From: Nematostella vectensis
Lineage: Eukaryota; Cnidaria; Anthozoa; Actiniaria; Edwardsiidae
Direction: 5' to 3'
DNA: 64,000 nt
NCBI RefSeq assembly: GCF_932526225.1
Contig: NC_064034.1
Span: forward strand, 5,196,001 to 5,260,000
Both the position numbers and the translations under genes were made by a program. Below the pieces are notes generated by a model. It was not told the DNA's origin and did no database searches. It saw only the letters and a list, made by a program, of their open reading frames with translations. Positions 8,690 through 21,724 of the stretch are shown here, piece by piece (the first letter of the stretch is position 1; every line of letters begins with the position of its first letter).

Positions 8690-11600
8690 GACGTTTATTG
8701 TCGGATTTGGTTTCATACCAGAGTGATCTAGCTTATGCTTTTTTAGTTTTGTCTACAAATAGCAACGTCTATAGAGACTACATTTTGACCTGTAGAAGGT
8801 AGCGCCAGGCAGCACAAGGCAACCTCGCAGGCCCTCCTATAACACTCCTCCCAATCACGCCCCCTTACTCCTTTCCATCCAATGGTACGTCTACCTTCAT
8901 TATGTTGTATAATAATAATCCATCCAATTGTACGTCTACCTTTATTCTGTTGTATAATTCTCATAGCCCCTATCCCCCTTTCCTATTCTCCCCCCTACAA
9001 GGGTAGGCTTCCTTTCCCTCCCCTCCCAGGCTAAGTTCTCACCTGCAGTTTGCTGTGTGATCAGAAGCTAGCGCCTGAAAGAACTTATCTTCGCAGCCGA
9101 GTGCTCGAGTCAGAAAGTACGTCTCGTTACATCGACCAAACTGGGTGGCAGTGCATTTGGAAGCAGCTGACAGGAGATAATCAGACTAATCTTATCCATG
9201 TTAAAACTGACGTCAAGTCAACCAAGATTGAGTAAAAGAGGGGTGTGTATATTAGGATAACTTTGGCGTGTGCAGAAAACATGTGATGTGGCAACGTGCA
9301 TGGATGACGTGCATATTCCCGCGCCAACGTGTTACTCGTGTCGATGCATTATTCCCCTCTTAAACATCGTTTTCATGATTGAAAATAATTCACGCTAAAA
9401 CATGACATCGAACCAATTTAGATTTCAAAACGAGATGTATAAGAAAGTCTAGTACAATGTCAAATAAAATAACATGTCGCTTGAATGGCGCGCTTTTTCC
9501 TGAGAATGTATCATTCCCTTTCAAACTCCTTTTTGTATGGTTTTGTTATTATTTCTGTTATATATTACCGTTAATACCCTTAAAGGTACTTCAAACCAAT
9601 TATTCACAACCAAAACAATACTTTAGAAAAAAAAAATTTTGGGGGGAAATTTTTGAGATTACGAAACCGAGAAAAAAATTCTTAGCTTGACATGACAGAA
9701 TTTTTTTAGACCTCAAGTAAAAAAACCTTTTTGTTATATTTATTCGAACCACTCAAAACATCTACGCTTCAAGTAAAAGCTGACAGAATCAGTAGCAGTA
9801 AATGTCAATTTAAAAACTTGAGGTTCGGAATGTGCTAACGCTTGCCAAAATTTGACAGAAAACGTCATAATATAAGAAACTGGCTTTTATGTCTTTCAAC
9901 AATGACTCATGAGAGTAGTCAGGTGTTATTTTGATACTAATAAATTCCTTATAAAACATGATATGCAGTTATCTCCCAGTAAACCGGCAAAACGATTAAA
10001 ATCCCTAATAAAAAATAAAAGCAAATAAAAAGATATACAATGTTTTGGGGAATACAAAACAAATAAAAACCTTAGGAGATCCTGTATTTGGAGTGACGAA
10101 CCTGTAAGTAATCCAACTCCGAGCAAAAGCCAGTTGTACGAAGCCATGCCGTGAGGGTGTTTGCGGAGAATTACGGTGCAGTGTGGCCAGAGACCTTATG
10201 AGTGTGAGGTCTTCGGGCAGAGACCTTATGAGTGTGAGGTCTTCGGGCAGAGACCTTATGAGTGTGAGGTCTTCGGGCAGAGACCTTATGAGTGTGAGGT
10301 CTTCGGGCAGAGACCTTATGAGTGTGAGGTCTAGGCGCAAAGTGTAAATGCCCAGAAACGCACAGGAGCAGCTCTAGCGAAATCCAACAAAGGATATTGA
10401 GCGCATCGTCTCTGAAAAATAAATGAACGGTTTGATTCGCTGACAAGTTGATGTGTTTAGTTTTCAAGTTGAAGCCGCGGGCGTTGAGGATGTAATAATG
10501 TAATGCCATAGAGCGATTCTTTACGCCCTCACACTCAAAACTCTCACCGACTATAAATGATAGCTCTGATTCTTAATTTTTTAATATTCTTAATCTGTTC
10601 GAACATGTTTTGAGAGACCGCGGATATTTTTCTTTCAGAGTTACTGCAAAAAGTGCTTATGTTCCGTTTAACCATTAAAGATTGATGATAAAGCTCATTC
10701 CCGATCTTCCGTAATCTACAAGCACTTCAAATGCCTACAAGGGCATATTTAACATTTGATCAAGTGCACCAGGCCTAATCAAAAGCCTGCTCAGATCATC
10801 CAGGCAAATGGGACGTGGTGCGACCAGGGCTCGTTTGAGGCGCAGTGTGTAATGTTTATTAAGTAAACTTAGAAGTGCTATCCGCTCGTGATAAGTACGT
10901 CCAACCCACACTAATACTCGCTTTCGGGTAAACACGGAAGTATAATCCATCCGTGATATAAGAAGGCCCAACCCACGCTTATAACCATTTTGACCATATA
11001 AACATTTCTGTATCTATCCCTCTGAGAATTTTCTTCAAAAAAAGTTCGAATATTGACCTCAATTAACCATTGTTTCGCCAAAACAAATAATTTATTTTCC
11101 CTAAAACATCTATTACAAAGAAATCCATAATTTTTACTAACAACGTGGTTGTTGATGTGACGGCATATCACTTCTCACTATTCCCTTTCAATTGCTTTTT
11201 TTATCTAAAATTCAACTAAAAAACGTCCATGGAATAGAGTATGTCATCTTTCAACCATTCTAACCCCAGAAGTAAATCGCGCTATAAGCGCCAATTCCCT
11301 CCACTTCAGGGTAAAATCATTGCGCAATTTAAAATGCAATATCCAAATGACGAATTTCTTTGTTAAAGAGAATCACCCTCGGGTCATTAACAGCGGTAGG
11401 GACTGATACGTGAGCTGGCTTAAAAAAGGCGTGGTCCGATTTCAGTGTGGCGGTCTGACGCTGATTTCCTTGTAATCTCAGCTCGAAGGGAGCCGATACT
11501 CAGTGGGGAATAGTTTTAATGATTTTACTAGAAGAGGATTTCGGCTAGAAGCCATGGTGACACAGTGGAAAGAAACAACGACGACAAAACTTGTAAACGG

Positions 11601-12751
11601 TAAGGATGATTAATGTATAAGATGAAGGAACATGGTTCCACTTAAAAAATGAAAACTAAATTTCTAGTTTTCATCATCACTTTTCTATTATGCTTTTTCA
11701 GTAAGACACGCGCACAAATCTTATATTTTGTGGTGTAAGCGTGGTAACAGAATTGCATTTTGCAGACTATACTTATCTAGACTTATGTAGATGAAGGGAC
11801 TATAGGGGGAAATGCACGAGCTCACAGCCTTGGACTGGGTGGTCGAGGGTTTGAACGTGACAAATGACTGGACTCGTGCATTAGAAAATGGTAGATCAAG
11901 GTTTGAATGAAACAAAAATTAATAAAGAAAGAGTTCACAGCTATGATGGCCGTAGATCATGGGATATAACCAATAACATGGGTTGAGAAAATGATTCATT
12001 CAACATAAAATGTCATAACCGTCTCGTGGTGCTGCCATCTGCAAACCGCACCTCTCTACAAAAATCACAACCCAACTCTTGTTGGGACAAATATGCTATT
12101 TTATCCCTTCACGCTACTAACATACAACATCTGTGTGGAGTAAGGAGTAACTATTATACGGTAAAAGCAAATATGAAAAACGTTCATATAGATATTTTTA
12201 CGACATTTGAAATTATTATCCGTGTAGTACAATATAGCACCTGATAACGGTCCCTTTTTGCTCGACCCACGAGTACACAGAAGCACGAGACACCGTGACT
12301 AAATAACAAACTTGATGCGGGTCCGGCTTGAAAACTCCACTAAAAGTACGGTTACGTGTCCCATGAAAACAGATCTAGGCCTATAGGTACAACATTTGTA
12401 GAGTAACGAGAATCCTTGCATTTTTTACCGATTGTAATTTTGTCATTCAGCATACCCCGGTAAGGTGAAGGGATTGAACTTGCAAAGACTTTGGGATGTG
12501 GCATACTATGTGCTTTTTGTTTAAGGATGGCGAAAAATATTGCCCACATATAGTGACATTGAATGATACGTTTCTCATAATTCTTGCATTGCGACAGAGT
12601 CAGTTAATATAGTTAATGAATCTTCCAGACAGACTTGTAGATGGCGTTTTTTTATTTATTTTCATAATTACGCGTGGAAAGAGGTCTGAATGGATACGAA
12701 AATGAATTATACATACTTTAGTTCCTTAAAAAGGAGACAAATACTGTATAA
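8690..12751. other. Noncoding part of copy A
   Basis: Colinear with about 27350-31277 of copy B. ORFs here are short, mostly disagree in length between the copies and show no domains. It includes the 30-bp minisatellite at 10191-10332. Confidence 0.45.
10191..10332. repeat. 30-bp minisatellite, 4.7 units (copy A)
   Basis: Unit AGACCTTATGAGTGTGAGGT plus CTTCGGGCAG. The copy-B locus has only 1.7 units (28847-28898), so the array changed length after the duplication. Confidence 0.9.
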
Positions 12752-12931
12752 GCCTCCCCCAATATGACGTCAACAGAAAGTCAAGGTTCAAACAATCAAA
12801 TCAACTGTGAAGTAAAAAAATAGCGCATTGTTTCTATCGGTGAATAATAATGACTGACACAAGACTATACACAACATAGAAAATATATGCATTAAGAAAT
12901 ACATTCTTTACTTATCTTACCTTTCATTCAG

Positions 12932-15900
12932 ACCAGAGTGAAGTTAGTTCCTTATTCGCAGTTCCTTTTTCGTCTGTTTCCTTATTCGCTCAGTTCCTTA
13001 TTCAAATCCGGGGGGGTACTTACATGATACCTTTTAATTCGAGTTGAAACAGTATTTAGGCATAACAGTTTATTCAGAACAAGTCCAAGAGCATTTTCCG
13101 TCGGGTAAATTTGGATGCTTTAACGTGCTCGCTGCTAAGCGGAGCTGTGAACATGAGACTCTATCTGCTACAAAAGGTCAAATTACGCTATGCGTGCAAT
13201 CGCTTTCACAAATGAATCTAGCAAAAGAGAGGAAATCAACCTCTCATCTGATAAATGTATTTATATCTTGGGCTTTCTTTCCAAACGCATTAATATATTT
13301 AGAGGAAAAATATTCACGCTTTACGTGACTACGTACGCGTGTAGAAGGAATTTGACCTTGCTAACAAAACCACAATTTGACAGATAGTGCTTGTTGTCAA
13401 TTAACACCTTGGCTACTACATAAGGCTCTGACAAAACAAATAGATTAGTGCAGTGACACGAATAGGCAACTGCTCCTTATTCAAGTTAGTTTTCGCGAAT
13501 AAGGAAATGGAATCTCCCAACGTCCGATTTCGTTTTACGACTTTATCCAAATAACGAATAGACTATGAAGAGGGTTGTCAGTGTTTGCTCATCATTTCTC
13601 AATAAAGGAAAGGAAATATCATAACGCCCGATTTCGCTTTAACGACTCCTTTCGAAAGAGTTCTCGAAAAAGGAAATGGTATTTCATAACTCCCTATCTC
13701 GTTTTAACTACTTATCCGAATAAGGAATAGACTTAAAAGAGGGTTTTTTATGTTTTCTAAACATTTCTCGAATAAGTAAATGGAATCTCCCAACGTCCTA
13801 TTTCGTTTTACTACTTATCCGAATAAGGAATAGACTAAAGAGAGGGTTCTTTAGTACTTTCTAAACATTTCTCGAATAAGGAAATGGTATTTCATAACGC
13901 CTGATTTCGTTTTAACTACTGTTTCGGCATAAATCTATTACATAAGTGACAAGTGACAGTTTCGTTAATATCGATTTCAACCACGTGATTATAACCATTG
14001 TAAATCAGTCAGATCAACAGTAACCGAGATCGGAACTCTGAAATACAGCTAACCAGTACGATTACAAAACCTACAGCTAACCAGGACTTTGAGAATCAGA
14101 AAACACGATCGGATACGCCATTGAAGTAAGTTAATTTGTGAGTTTGAATAACTGTAAATAAGCTTTGATTCCATGCAATCAATGTAAATCAAATAACTTT
14201 CATTCATTCTAGATCGAATAAATATATATTTACACATCGTTGGATTGTTATACGGTTTGTGGCGAAATCCTCACGGGAACCTAACGCAACAACTACCTAT
14301 CCCAATAAGGAATAGACTAAAAACTGGATTGTCAGTGTTTGCTCATCATTTCTCAATAAAGGAAATGGAATTTCATAACGCCTGATTTCGCTTAAACGAC
14401 GCCTTTCAAAAGAGTTCTCGAAAAAGGAAATGGTATTTCATAACTCCCGATCTCGTTTTAACTTACTTATCCGAATAAGGAATAAACTCAAAAAGAAGAT
14501 TGTCAGTGTTTTTTCAACATCTCTTGAAAAAGGAAATGGCATTACATAACGCCTGATTTCGTTTTTACTACTTTTTTTTACCGAAAAAGGAATGGAGTAA
14601 AAAGAAGATTGTTAGCGTGTTTTTTTTTTCAACATCTTTTGAATAAGGAGATGGTATTTTATAACGACCGATTTCGTTTTTACGAATTATAGGAATCGAA
14701 CGAATTTCTCGAATAAGGAAATAGAATTAGCTTTAACGACGCGAATTATAAGACCGAATGACTAGAAGGGCATGGTTGTCCCCCAAATAATGTCCCTTTA
14801 ACCGTGTTCCCTTCAAAATTTTTTACCATGTTACGGCTTGTTTGGGTTTCCTAACATTTCTTGTATTGTGCACCCCCCACCCGCAATTTTGTGCTTATTC
14901 GGATAAGTCGTAAAACGAAATAGGACGTTGGGAGATTCCATTTATTTATTCGAGAAATGTTTAGAAAACATAAAAAACCCTCTTTTTAGTCTATTCCTTA
15001 TTCGGATAAGTAGGTAAAACGAAATCAGGCGTTATGAAATACCATTTCCTTTTTCGAGAAATGTTTAGAAAGTACTAAAGAACCCTCTCTTTAGTCTATT
15101 CCTTATTCGGATAAGTCGTAAAACGAAAACGGAAGTTGGGAGATTCCATTTATTTATTCGAGAAATGTTGAAAACATAAAAAACCCTCTTTTTAGTCTAT
15201 TCCTTATTCGGATAAGTAGTTAAAACGAGATAGGGAGTTATGAAATACCATTTCCTTTTTCGAGAACTCTTTTGAAAGGAGTCGTTAAAGCGAAATCGGG
15301 CGTTATGATATTTCCTTTCCTTTATTGAGAAATGATGAGCAAACACTGACAACCCTCTTCATAGTCTATTCCTTATTCGGATAAAGTCGTAAAACGAAAT
15401 CGGACGTTGGGAGATTCCATTTCCTTATTCGCGAAAACTAACTTGAATAAGGAGCAGTTGCCTATTCGTGTAACTGCACTAATCTATTTGTTTTGTCAGA
15501 GCCATATCTAGTAGCATTGACAACAAGCACTATCTGTCAAATTGTGGTTTTGTTAGCAAGGTCAAATTCCTTCTACACGCGTACGTAGTCACGTAAAGCG
15601 TGAATATTTTTCCTCTAAATATATTAATGCGTTTGGAAAGAAAGCCCAAGATATAAATACATTTATCAGATGAGAGGTAGATTTCCTCTCTTTTGCTAGA
15701 TTCATTTGTGAAAGCGATTGCACGCATAGCGTAATTTGACCTTTTGTAGCAGATAGAGTCTCATGTTCACAGCTCCGCTTAGCAGCGAGCACGTTAAAGC
15801 ATCCAAATTTACCCGACGGAAAATGCTCTTGGGCTTGTTCTGAATAAACTGTTATGCCTAAATACTGTTTCAACTCGAATTAAAAGGTATCATGTAAGTA

Positions 15901-18541
15901 CCCCCCCCGGATTTGAATAAGGAACTGAGCGAATAAGGAAACAACCAAAGTGAAGTTAGTTCCTTATTCGCAGTTCCTTTTTCGTCTGTTTCCTTATTCG
16001 CTCATTTCCTTATTCAAATCCGGGGGGGGTACTTACATGATACCTTTTAATTCGAGTTGAAACAGTATTTAGACATAACAGTTTATTCAGAACAAGTCCA
16101 ACAGCATTTTCGTCGGGTAAATTTCGATGCTTTAACGTGCTCGCTGCTAAGCGGAGCTGTGAACATGAGACTCTATCTGCTACAAAAGGTCAAATTACGA
16201 AATGCGTGCAATCGCTTTCACAAATGAATCTAGCAAAAGAGAGGAAATCTACCTCTCATCTGATAAATGTATTTATATCTTGGGCTTTCTTTCCAAACGC
16301 ATTAATATATTTAGAGGAAAAATATTCACGCTTTACGTGACTACGTACGCGTGTAGAAGGAATTTGACCTTGCTAACAAAACCACAATTTGACAGATAGT
16401 GCTTGTTGTCAATTAACACCTTGGCTACTACATAAGGCTCTGACAAAACAAATAGATTAGTGCAGTGACACGAATAGGGGACTGCTCCTTATTCAAGTTA
16501 GTTTTCGCGAATAAGGAAATGGAATCTCCCAACGTCCGATTTCGTTTTACGACTTTATCCGAATAAGGAATAGACTATGAAGAGGATTGTCAGTGTTTGC
16601 TCATCATTTCTCAATAAAGGAAAGGAAATTTCATAACTCCCTATTTCATTTTAACTACTCCTTTCGAAAGACCATTTCCTTATTCGAGAAATGTTTAGAA
16701 AATATAAAAAAACCGCTTTTTAGTCTATTCCTTATTCGGATAAGTAGTTAAAACTAGATCGGGAGTTATGGAATACCATTTCCTTTTTCGAGAACTCTTT
16801 CGAAAGGAGTAGTTAAAGCGAAATCGGGAGTTATGAAATTTCCTTTCCTTTATTGAGAAATGATGAGCAAACACTGACAACCCTCTCTTTAGTCTATTGC
16901 TTATTCGGATAAGTAGGTAAAACGAAATCAGGCGTTATGAAATACCATTTCCTTATTCGAGAAATGTTTAGAATATACTAAAGAACCCTCTCTTTAGTCT
17001 ATTGCTTATTCGGATAAGTAGGTAAAACGAAATCAGGCGTTATGAAATACCATTTCCTTATTCGAGAAATGTTAATAAAATACTAAAGAACCCTCTCTTT
17101 AGTCTATTGCTTATTCGGATAAGTAGGAAAAACGAAATCAGGCGTTATGAAATACCATTTCCTTATTCGAGAAATGTTTAGAAAATATAAAAAACCCGCT
17201 TTTTAGTCTATTCCTTATTCGGATAAGTAGTTAAAACTAGATCGGGAGTTATGGAATACCATTTCCTTTTTCGAGAACTCTTACGAAAGGAGTAGTTAAA
17301 ACGAAATCAGGCGTTATGAAATACCATTTCCTTATTCGAGAAATGTTAAGAAAATACTAAAGAACCCTCTCTTTAGTCTATTGCTTATTCGGATAAGTAG
17401 GTAAAACGAAATCAGGCGTTATGAAATACCATTTCCTTATTCGAGAAATGTTTAAAAAACACTAACGACCCTCTTTTTAGTCTATTCCTTATTAGGATAA
17501 GTAGTTAAAACGAGATAGGGAGTTATGAAATACCATTTCCTTTTTCGAGAACTCTTTCGAAAGGAGTAGTTAAAGCGAAATCGGGAGTTATGAAATTTCC
17601 TTTCCTTTATTGAGAAATGATGAGCAAACACTGACAATCCTCTTCATAGTTTATTCCTTATTCGGATAAGTAGTTAAAACGAAATCAGGCGTTATGAAAT
17701 ACCATTTCCTTATTCGAGAAATGTTTAGAAAGTACTAAAGAACCCTCTCTTTAGTCTATTCCTTATTCGGATAAGTAGGTAAAACGAAATCAGGCGTTAT
17801 GAAATACCATTTCCTTTTTCGAGAAATGTTTAAAAAACACTGACAACCCTCTTCATAGTCTATTCCTTATTCGGATAAAGTCGTAAAACGAAATCGGACG
17901 TTGGGAGATTCCATTTCCTTATTCGCGAAAACTAACTTGAATAAGGAGCAGTCCCCTATTCGTGTCACTGCACTAGTCTATTTGTTTTGTCAGAGCCTTA
18001 TGTAGTAGCCAAGGTGTTAATTGACAACAAGCACTATCTGTCAAATTGTGGTTTTGTTAGCAAGGTCAAATTCCTTCTACACGCGTACGTAGTCACGTAA
18101 AGCGTGAATATTTTTCCTCTAAATATATTAATGCGTTTGGAAAGAAAGCCCAAGATATAAATACATTTATCAGATGAGAGGTAGATTTCCTCTCTTTTGC
18201 TAGATTCATTTGTGAAAGCGATTGCACGCATTTCGTAATTTGACCTTTTGTAGCAGATAGAGTCTCATGTTCACAGCTCCGCTTAGCAGCGAGCACGTTA
18301 AAGCATCGAAATTTACCCGACGAAAATGCTGTTGGACTTGTTCTGAATAAACTGTTATGCCTAAATACTGTTTCAACTCGAATTAAAAGGTATCATGTAA
18401 GTACCCCCCCGGATTTGAATAAGGAAATGAGCGAATAAGGAAACAGACGAAAAAGGAACTGCGAATAAGGAACTAACTTCACTCTGGTTAAGGAAACAGA
18501 CGAAAAAGGAACTGCGAATAAGGAACTAACTTCACTCTGGT
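12932..18541. mobile_element. Composite long-inverted-repeat DNA element (foldback/Mutator-like) with 9-bp target duplication
   Basis: It begins ACCAGAGTGAAGTTAGTTCC at 12932 and ends AACTAACTTCACTCTGGT at 18541. The flanking 9 bp TTCATTCAG occurs at 12923-12931 and again at 18542-18550. Inside are two head-to-tail elements, each with arms of several hundred bp in opposite orientation: 12932-15943 and 15944-18541. The inner junction lacks one terminus. The terminal 53 bp are duplicated at the right end. No transposase is encoded. A 9-bp target duplication and long terminal inverted repeats suggest a non-autonomous Mutator-like element (inference). Confidence 0.85.
13450..14880. repeat. Subterminal tandem repeats of the inverted-repeat element (first unit)
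   Basis: Degenerate repeats of about 105 bp containing CTTATTCGGATAAG, GTTAAAACGAAATC, GGCGTTATGAAAT and CATTTCTCGAATAAGGAAATG. The same family fills 14890-15430 and 16550-17930 in both orientations. A non-repeat island lies at about 13930-14280. Confidence 0.75.
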
Positions 18542-18886
18542 TTCATTCAGACACTAAATATATTACTGCCTACCTGCCTTGTCCTCTCTACTTCTTCTTT
18601 AGTTCAGCAACATATTACCGTTGACAGTACATATAAGAGGCGACCATTATGCAAAGTCAAGTCACCATTTATATATTTGCCAACCTGTTCTGTATACTCC
18701 CCTAGTTCTCCTAGCTAGAAAGGCTGGCTTGTGGAGATCTAGAAATCTATCTTCTGTGCGTTCAGTCTATGAAGCTCCATTGCTTCTGGTTTTAACCAAG
18801 CTTGATCTTCTTGGCCAAGCTGTGAAAAAAAGGACTGGATGAAAAAAATGCATATTGTTATTTTACTATTTAAAATAACAATTTAC

Positions 18887-21390
18887 GGATTTTAAGGGAA
18901 AATAAACAAACTTTTACAACTTAACTTTTTTTCTTCTTTCAGTGTATCATTTTTCTGTATATATTTAACTATTTGAGCAAATAAAAAATGGGGGTAACTG
19001 ACTTCGTTTTTCTGTCAAAGCGATTTTAATGGGGAACTGCAAGGACTCGTATTTAGATGTAAAAACAAAAAAATACGCTTACTGTAGGTGTTTTCGCGCG
19101 GTTATAATTCGTTTTCGAGAAATTCGACGTTTCGCCGCCATCTTGGATGTTTTGCTCGTCAGCGCATAAACTGTCAGCGGTCGCTTTTGTGACGTACTGT
19201 ATGAACAAATTGGCGTGGTCTAAGTTGCCCTTTGAGATTACCGCTGAAGTGGCAGCCATTTGTTTTCGTCTCACTCCACGTTGCATCAAACAACCTCACG
19301 TTGAATCATTCAAGCTCAAAACTATGCAAGAGCAAGCATATCACAACCAAACCACAATGGATCTGAGGAATCGGTGTACATGTGCGTAAAAACTTTGTCG
19401 TGCTGCTAATGAAGTTATTAGCCTTAAAATGGGTAAAATAAGCTTTTACTTGAAAATGAATAAGAAGATTCAGGTATAACATTTTCCTTGTCTTACATTC
19501 TACATTTCGAGTACTTTGCTTTGAAGTCAATTGTGTAACATAACATCCGAAATTGCATCCTTCATACGCTAGGCTACTATGAGAATTTATTTAGAAACTT
19601 CAGGTTTTCATTCTTCTTTATTTTGCGAAATATCTTTAGTAATGCTACTGTAATAGCTTTGACTGGCTATGGTTTTAATTTGTATTTTATAATATGAATG
19701 GCGTTTTCTTTAAAATAGTTCATATATCATTTATTGTTAACTATACATTATATATTATTTAAAATTTATACTGCAAGGATGCTGTAATGTTTTTCAGTCA
19801 ATAAAGTACAACCATCATTTTATTGGCTACTTTTTACACAATTATTTGAACTCATGGATGCCTACTATAGTGTTTCAATATAGCATCTTGATTGTCTGCT
19901 GGTATTTGGACTTTTCATAATATGAAAGTCCTGTAAGTTATAATAAATACATTCCTTTTTTTATAAGAACCTTATAATATTTTTTTTATTAGAGTGATGC
20001 TCTAAAAATGAAGAATCAAGCTAGTGACTTAAAATACTATTGTACAAACAGTCCATTTTATTTGTTCATTTTGGTGGCAGTCACAATCTGATGTGCTGCT
20101 TATCATTTTCTGGAATGTGGTTCATGACTGCATTCCCCACCTCTGGATGATAAAAGTCCAATCAAATGTTACCAGTATATGAGAATGTTTGAATGCAAGG
20201 ATTACACTGATGAAGAACCTAAAAAGAATAACTTCATGCTTCATACCTGTACCACAATAAAAGGTTGTGCAGCTGTGCTATATATGTGATTCTACATTCA
20301 TTTTGACTATGTGGAATATACTGACTTGTTTCAATCAAATTGCAAATATCTGAATCTAGGGTTATGGGTCAGTGTTAGACTTTTACTTGAACACAGTCAA
20401 TATCAGTCATTAATAGATTGGGCAAAAAGACCAACCCTTTTAGTTTTCTATGGACAGAATCATGTGGGCACCACACACTGCCAATATCTGAGCTAGTTTT
20501 TATATGATTTTGTATAGTGTTCCCCATTGCCTGTAGCCTGGAGTGTGTCAATGAGGGGGAGGTGGTTGTTGGATTGGGGCTGCAATTCCTTGGAAATGCA
20601 CTAATGCTCAGCAGAAATCTTATATTCATTCTTTTGTTGAACCAATAAATGGCGGAAATAGAGAGGAGTTGTCTTGTTTTATTTTATATGAACATTTATT
20701 AGCTTATTGCTTAGTGCTACCTACTATGTGAACACAGTAAAAGCTCTGCTAATTAGGGGCTAAAATCACCAAGTGCCAAAAGCTAGAGACAGATTTTGAA
20801 ATAAAACCCCTATTTCTATCATTCTAAACCCCCCTCTTTCCATTTTCCTTTAAGACCCCTCTTCTAGCCGAAGAACAAAATGTCCTGGGGGCTGACTAGT
20901 GAGGCTTACTAGGGGAGTTTTGATGCTGTTATGGTGATTCCAAATTTGTTATAGTTGTTCATATTTTACCAAGATGGTGAACATCATACCATGCACGATC
21001 TCTACTGCATGATTACTTGAAATGCAATGAAAAAAGGGGTTGCTTTTTACAATAATTTTACCGTAAATATAAGCCTGTTTTTATGATTTGGCGCTTTAAT
21101 TCCAGTAAGCATGTTAATCATGGTCTCTTGTAGTGTTTGGTATTTAAGAACTATTCCGCAACAATGATGACTGATTATTTCATTTTACCAACACTCTCCC
21201 AGACTATGAAATATTTTCAAGAGATTGGAGCCATTTGAGAAAAGAGGAGTTGCTTTTGATTCTGCACACATAGCCCACATATAAACTGTGTTGTGCTTGC
21301 TATACCCAGATATATTTTTTTGTCTTATCATTGGGTAGCATGTAACTTATTCTGTTATCCTTTAGGTTTTTGGTTGTATTTAGCTTGCAG
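18887..21390. other. Spacer between the two duplicated copies
   Basis: AT-rich sequence not present elsewhere in the window. It has several AATAAA signals (near 19800, 20260 and 20645) and long stretches without a substantial ORF. A possible first exon on the minus strand is given separately. It may be the original junction sequence or an unrelated noncoding transcript locus; neither can be shown here. Confidence 0.4.
19083..19141 (-). CDS. Possible first coding exon starting MAAKRR
   Basis: On the minus strand AAGATGGCGGC (a YY1-type initiator context) begins a 59-nt frame MAAKRRISRKRIITARKHL that runs to a GTAAGC donor. The start context is what is seen at many metazoan promoters, but no following exon was identified downstream, so this is speculative. 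Confidence 0.2.
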
Positions 21391-21463
21391 TAAGAAGATG
21401 TGAGTTTTCAGAGAGAATTGAGAGAAGTTTGGTCAAGTAACCGAGGGAGACGAAAGTAGTTCT

Positions 21464-21724
21464 GCGTTTCGCGAGCGGACCGGTGCCACTTTTATGCTAC
21501 CAGAAGACTGTTTTGCGGTGGATTTCTTCCTGATACTGTTTCCAGAAGAACTGATTCAACATATAGTTTTTGAAACAAATAGATATGCCCGCCAGTGCCA
21601 ACAAACGAAGCCCGAGAGATCGATAGCGATAGCGCTATATCGAACATTATCACTGATATCTGATATTGAGATTAGGATATTATCATTGTTTTCCTCTAAT
21701 TATATGCTATTAGATAGTGGTTAG
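21464..21724 (+). pseudogene. piggyBac-type transposase fragment (copy B)
   Basis: Same fragment as 1347-1607, with ETNRYARQ and DFFLILFPEELI intact and two substitutions near the C-terminus. The frame is still open after the duplication, which more likely reflects youth than selection. Confidence 0.6.

Larger units (their letters stand above)
1275..18886 (+). repeat. Copy A of a tandem segmental duplication
   Basis: Homology with copy B begins at TAAGAAGATGTGAGTTT (about 1275, matching about 21391) and ends after a run TTGTTATTTTACTATTTAAAAT near 18886 (matching 31588). Order and direction of all shared features are the same. Copy A is longer because it contains a Penelope-like element (about 6592-8141) and a 5.6-kb inverted-repeat element (12932-18541). 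Without these, the copies are each about 10 kb. Identity looks like 98-99% in the glycosyltransferase gene (by eye, not computed). Confidence 0.9.

Noticed and set aside
8027-8802. Overlapping ORFs of 74-116 codons with Gly- or Pro-rich runs
   Set aside because: They read through poly-G tracts and hammerhead arms on both strands; the structured-RNA explanation is better.
10005-10509. ORFs with RPHTHKVSAR or TLIRSLPEDL repeats; plus frame with zinc-finger-like RPYECEV
   Set aside because: All come from the 30-bp minisatellite; the zinc-finger-like text lacks the histidines and the copy number differs in copy B.
13044-18296. Repeated 65- to 94-codon ORFs, including one starting MKQYLGITVYSEQ
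   Set aside because: They occur in every arm of the inverted-repeat element with frameshifts between arms and no recognised domain; probably not coding.
18621-18842. 73-codon ORF conserved in both duplicates (also 31332-31553)
   Set aside because: Open in both copies, but the copies are too young for this to be evidence; no domain or splice context.
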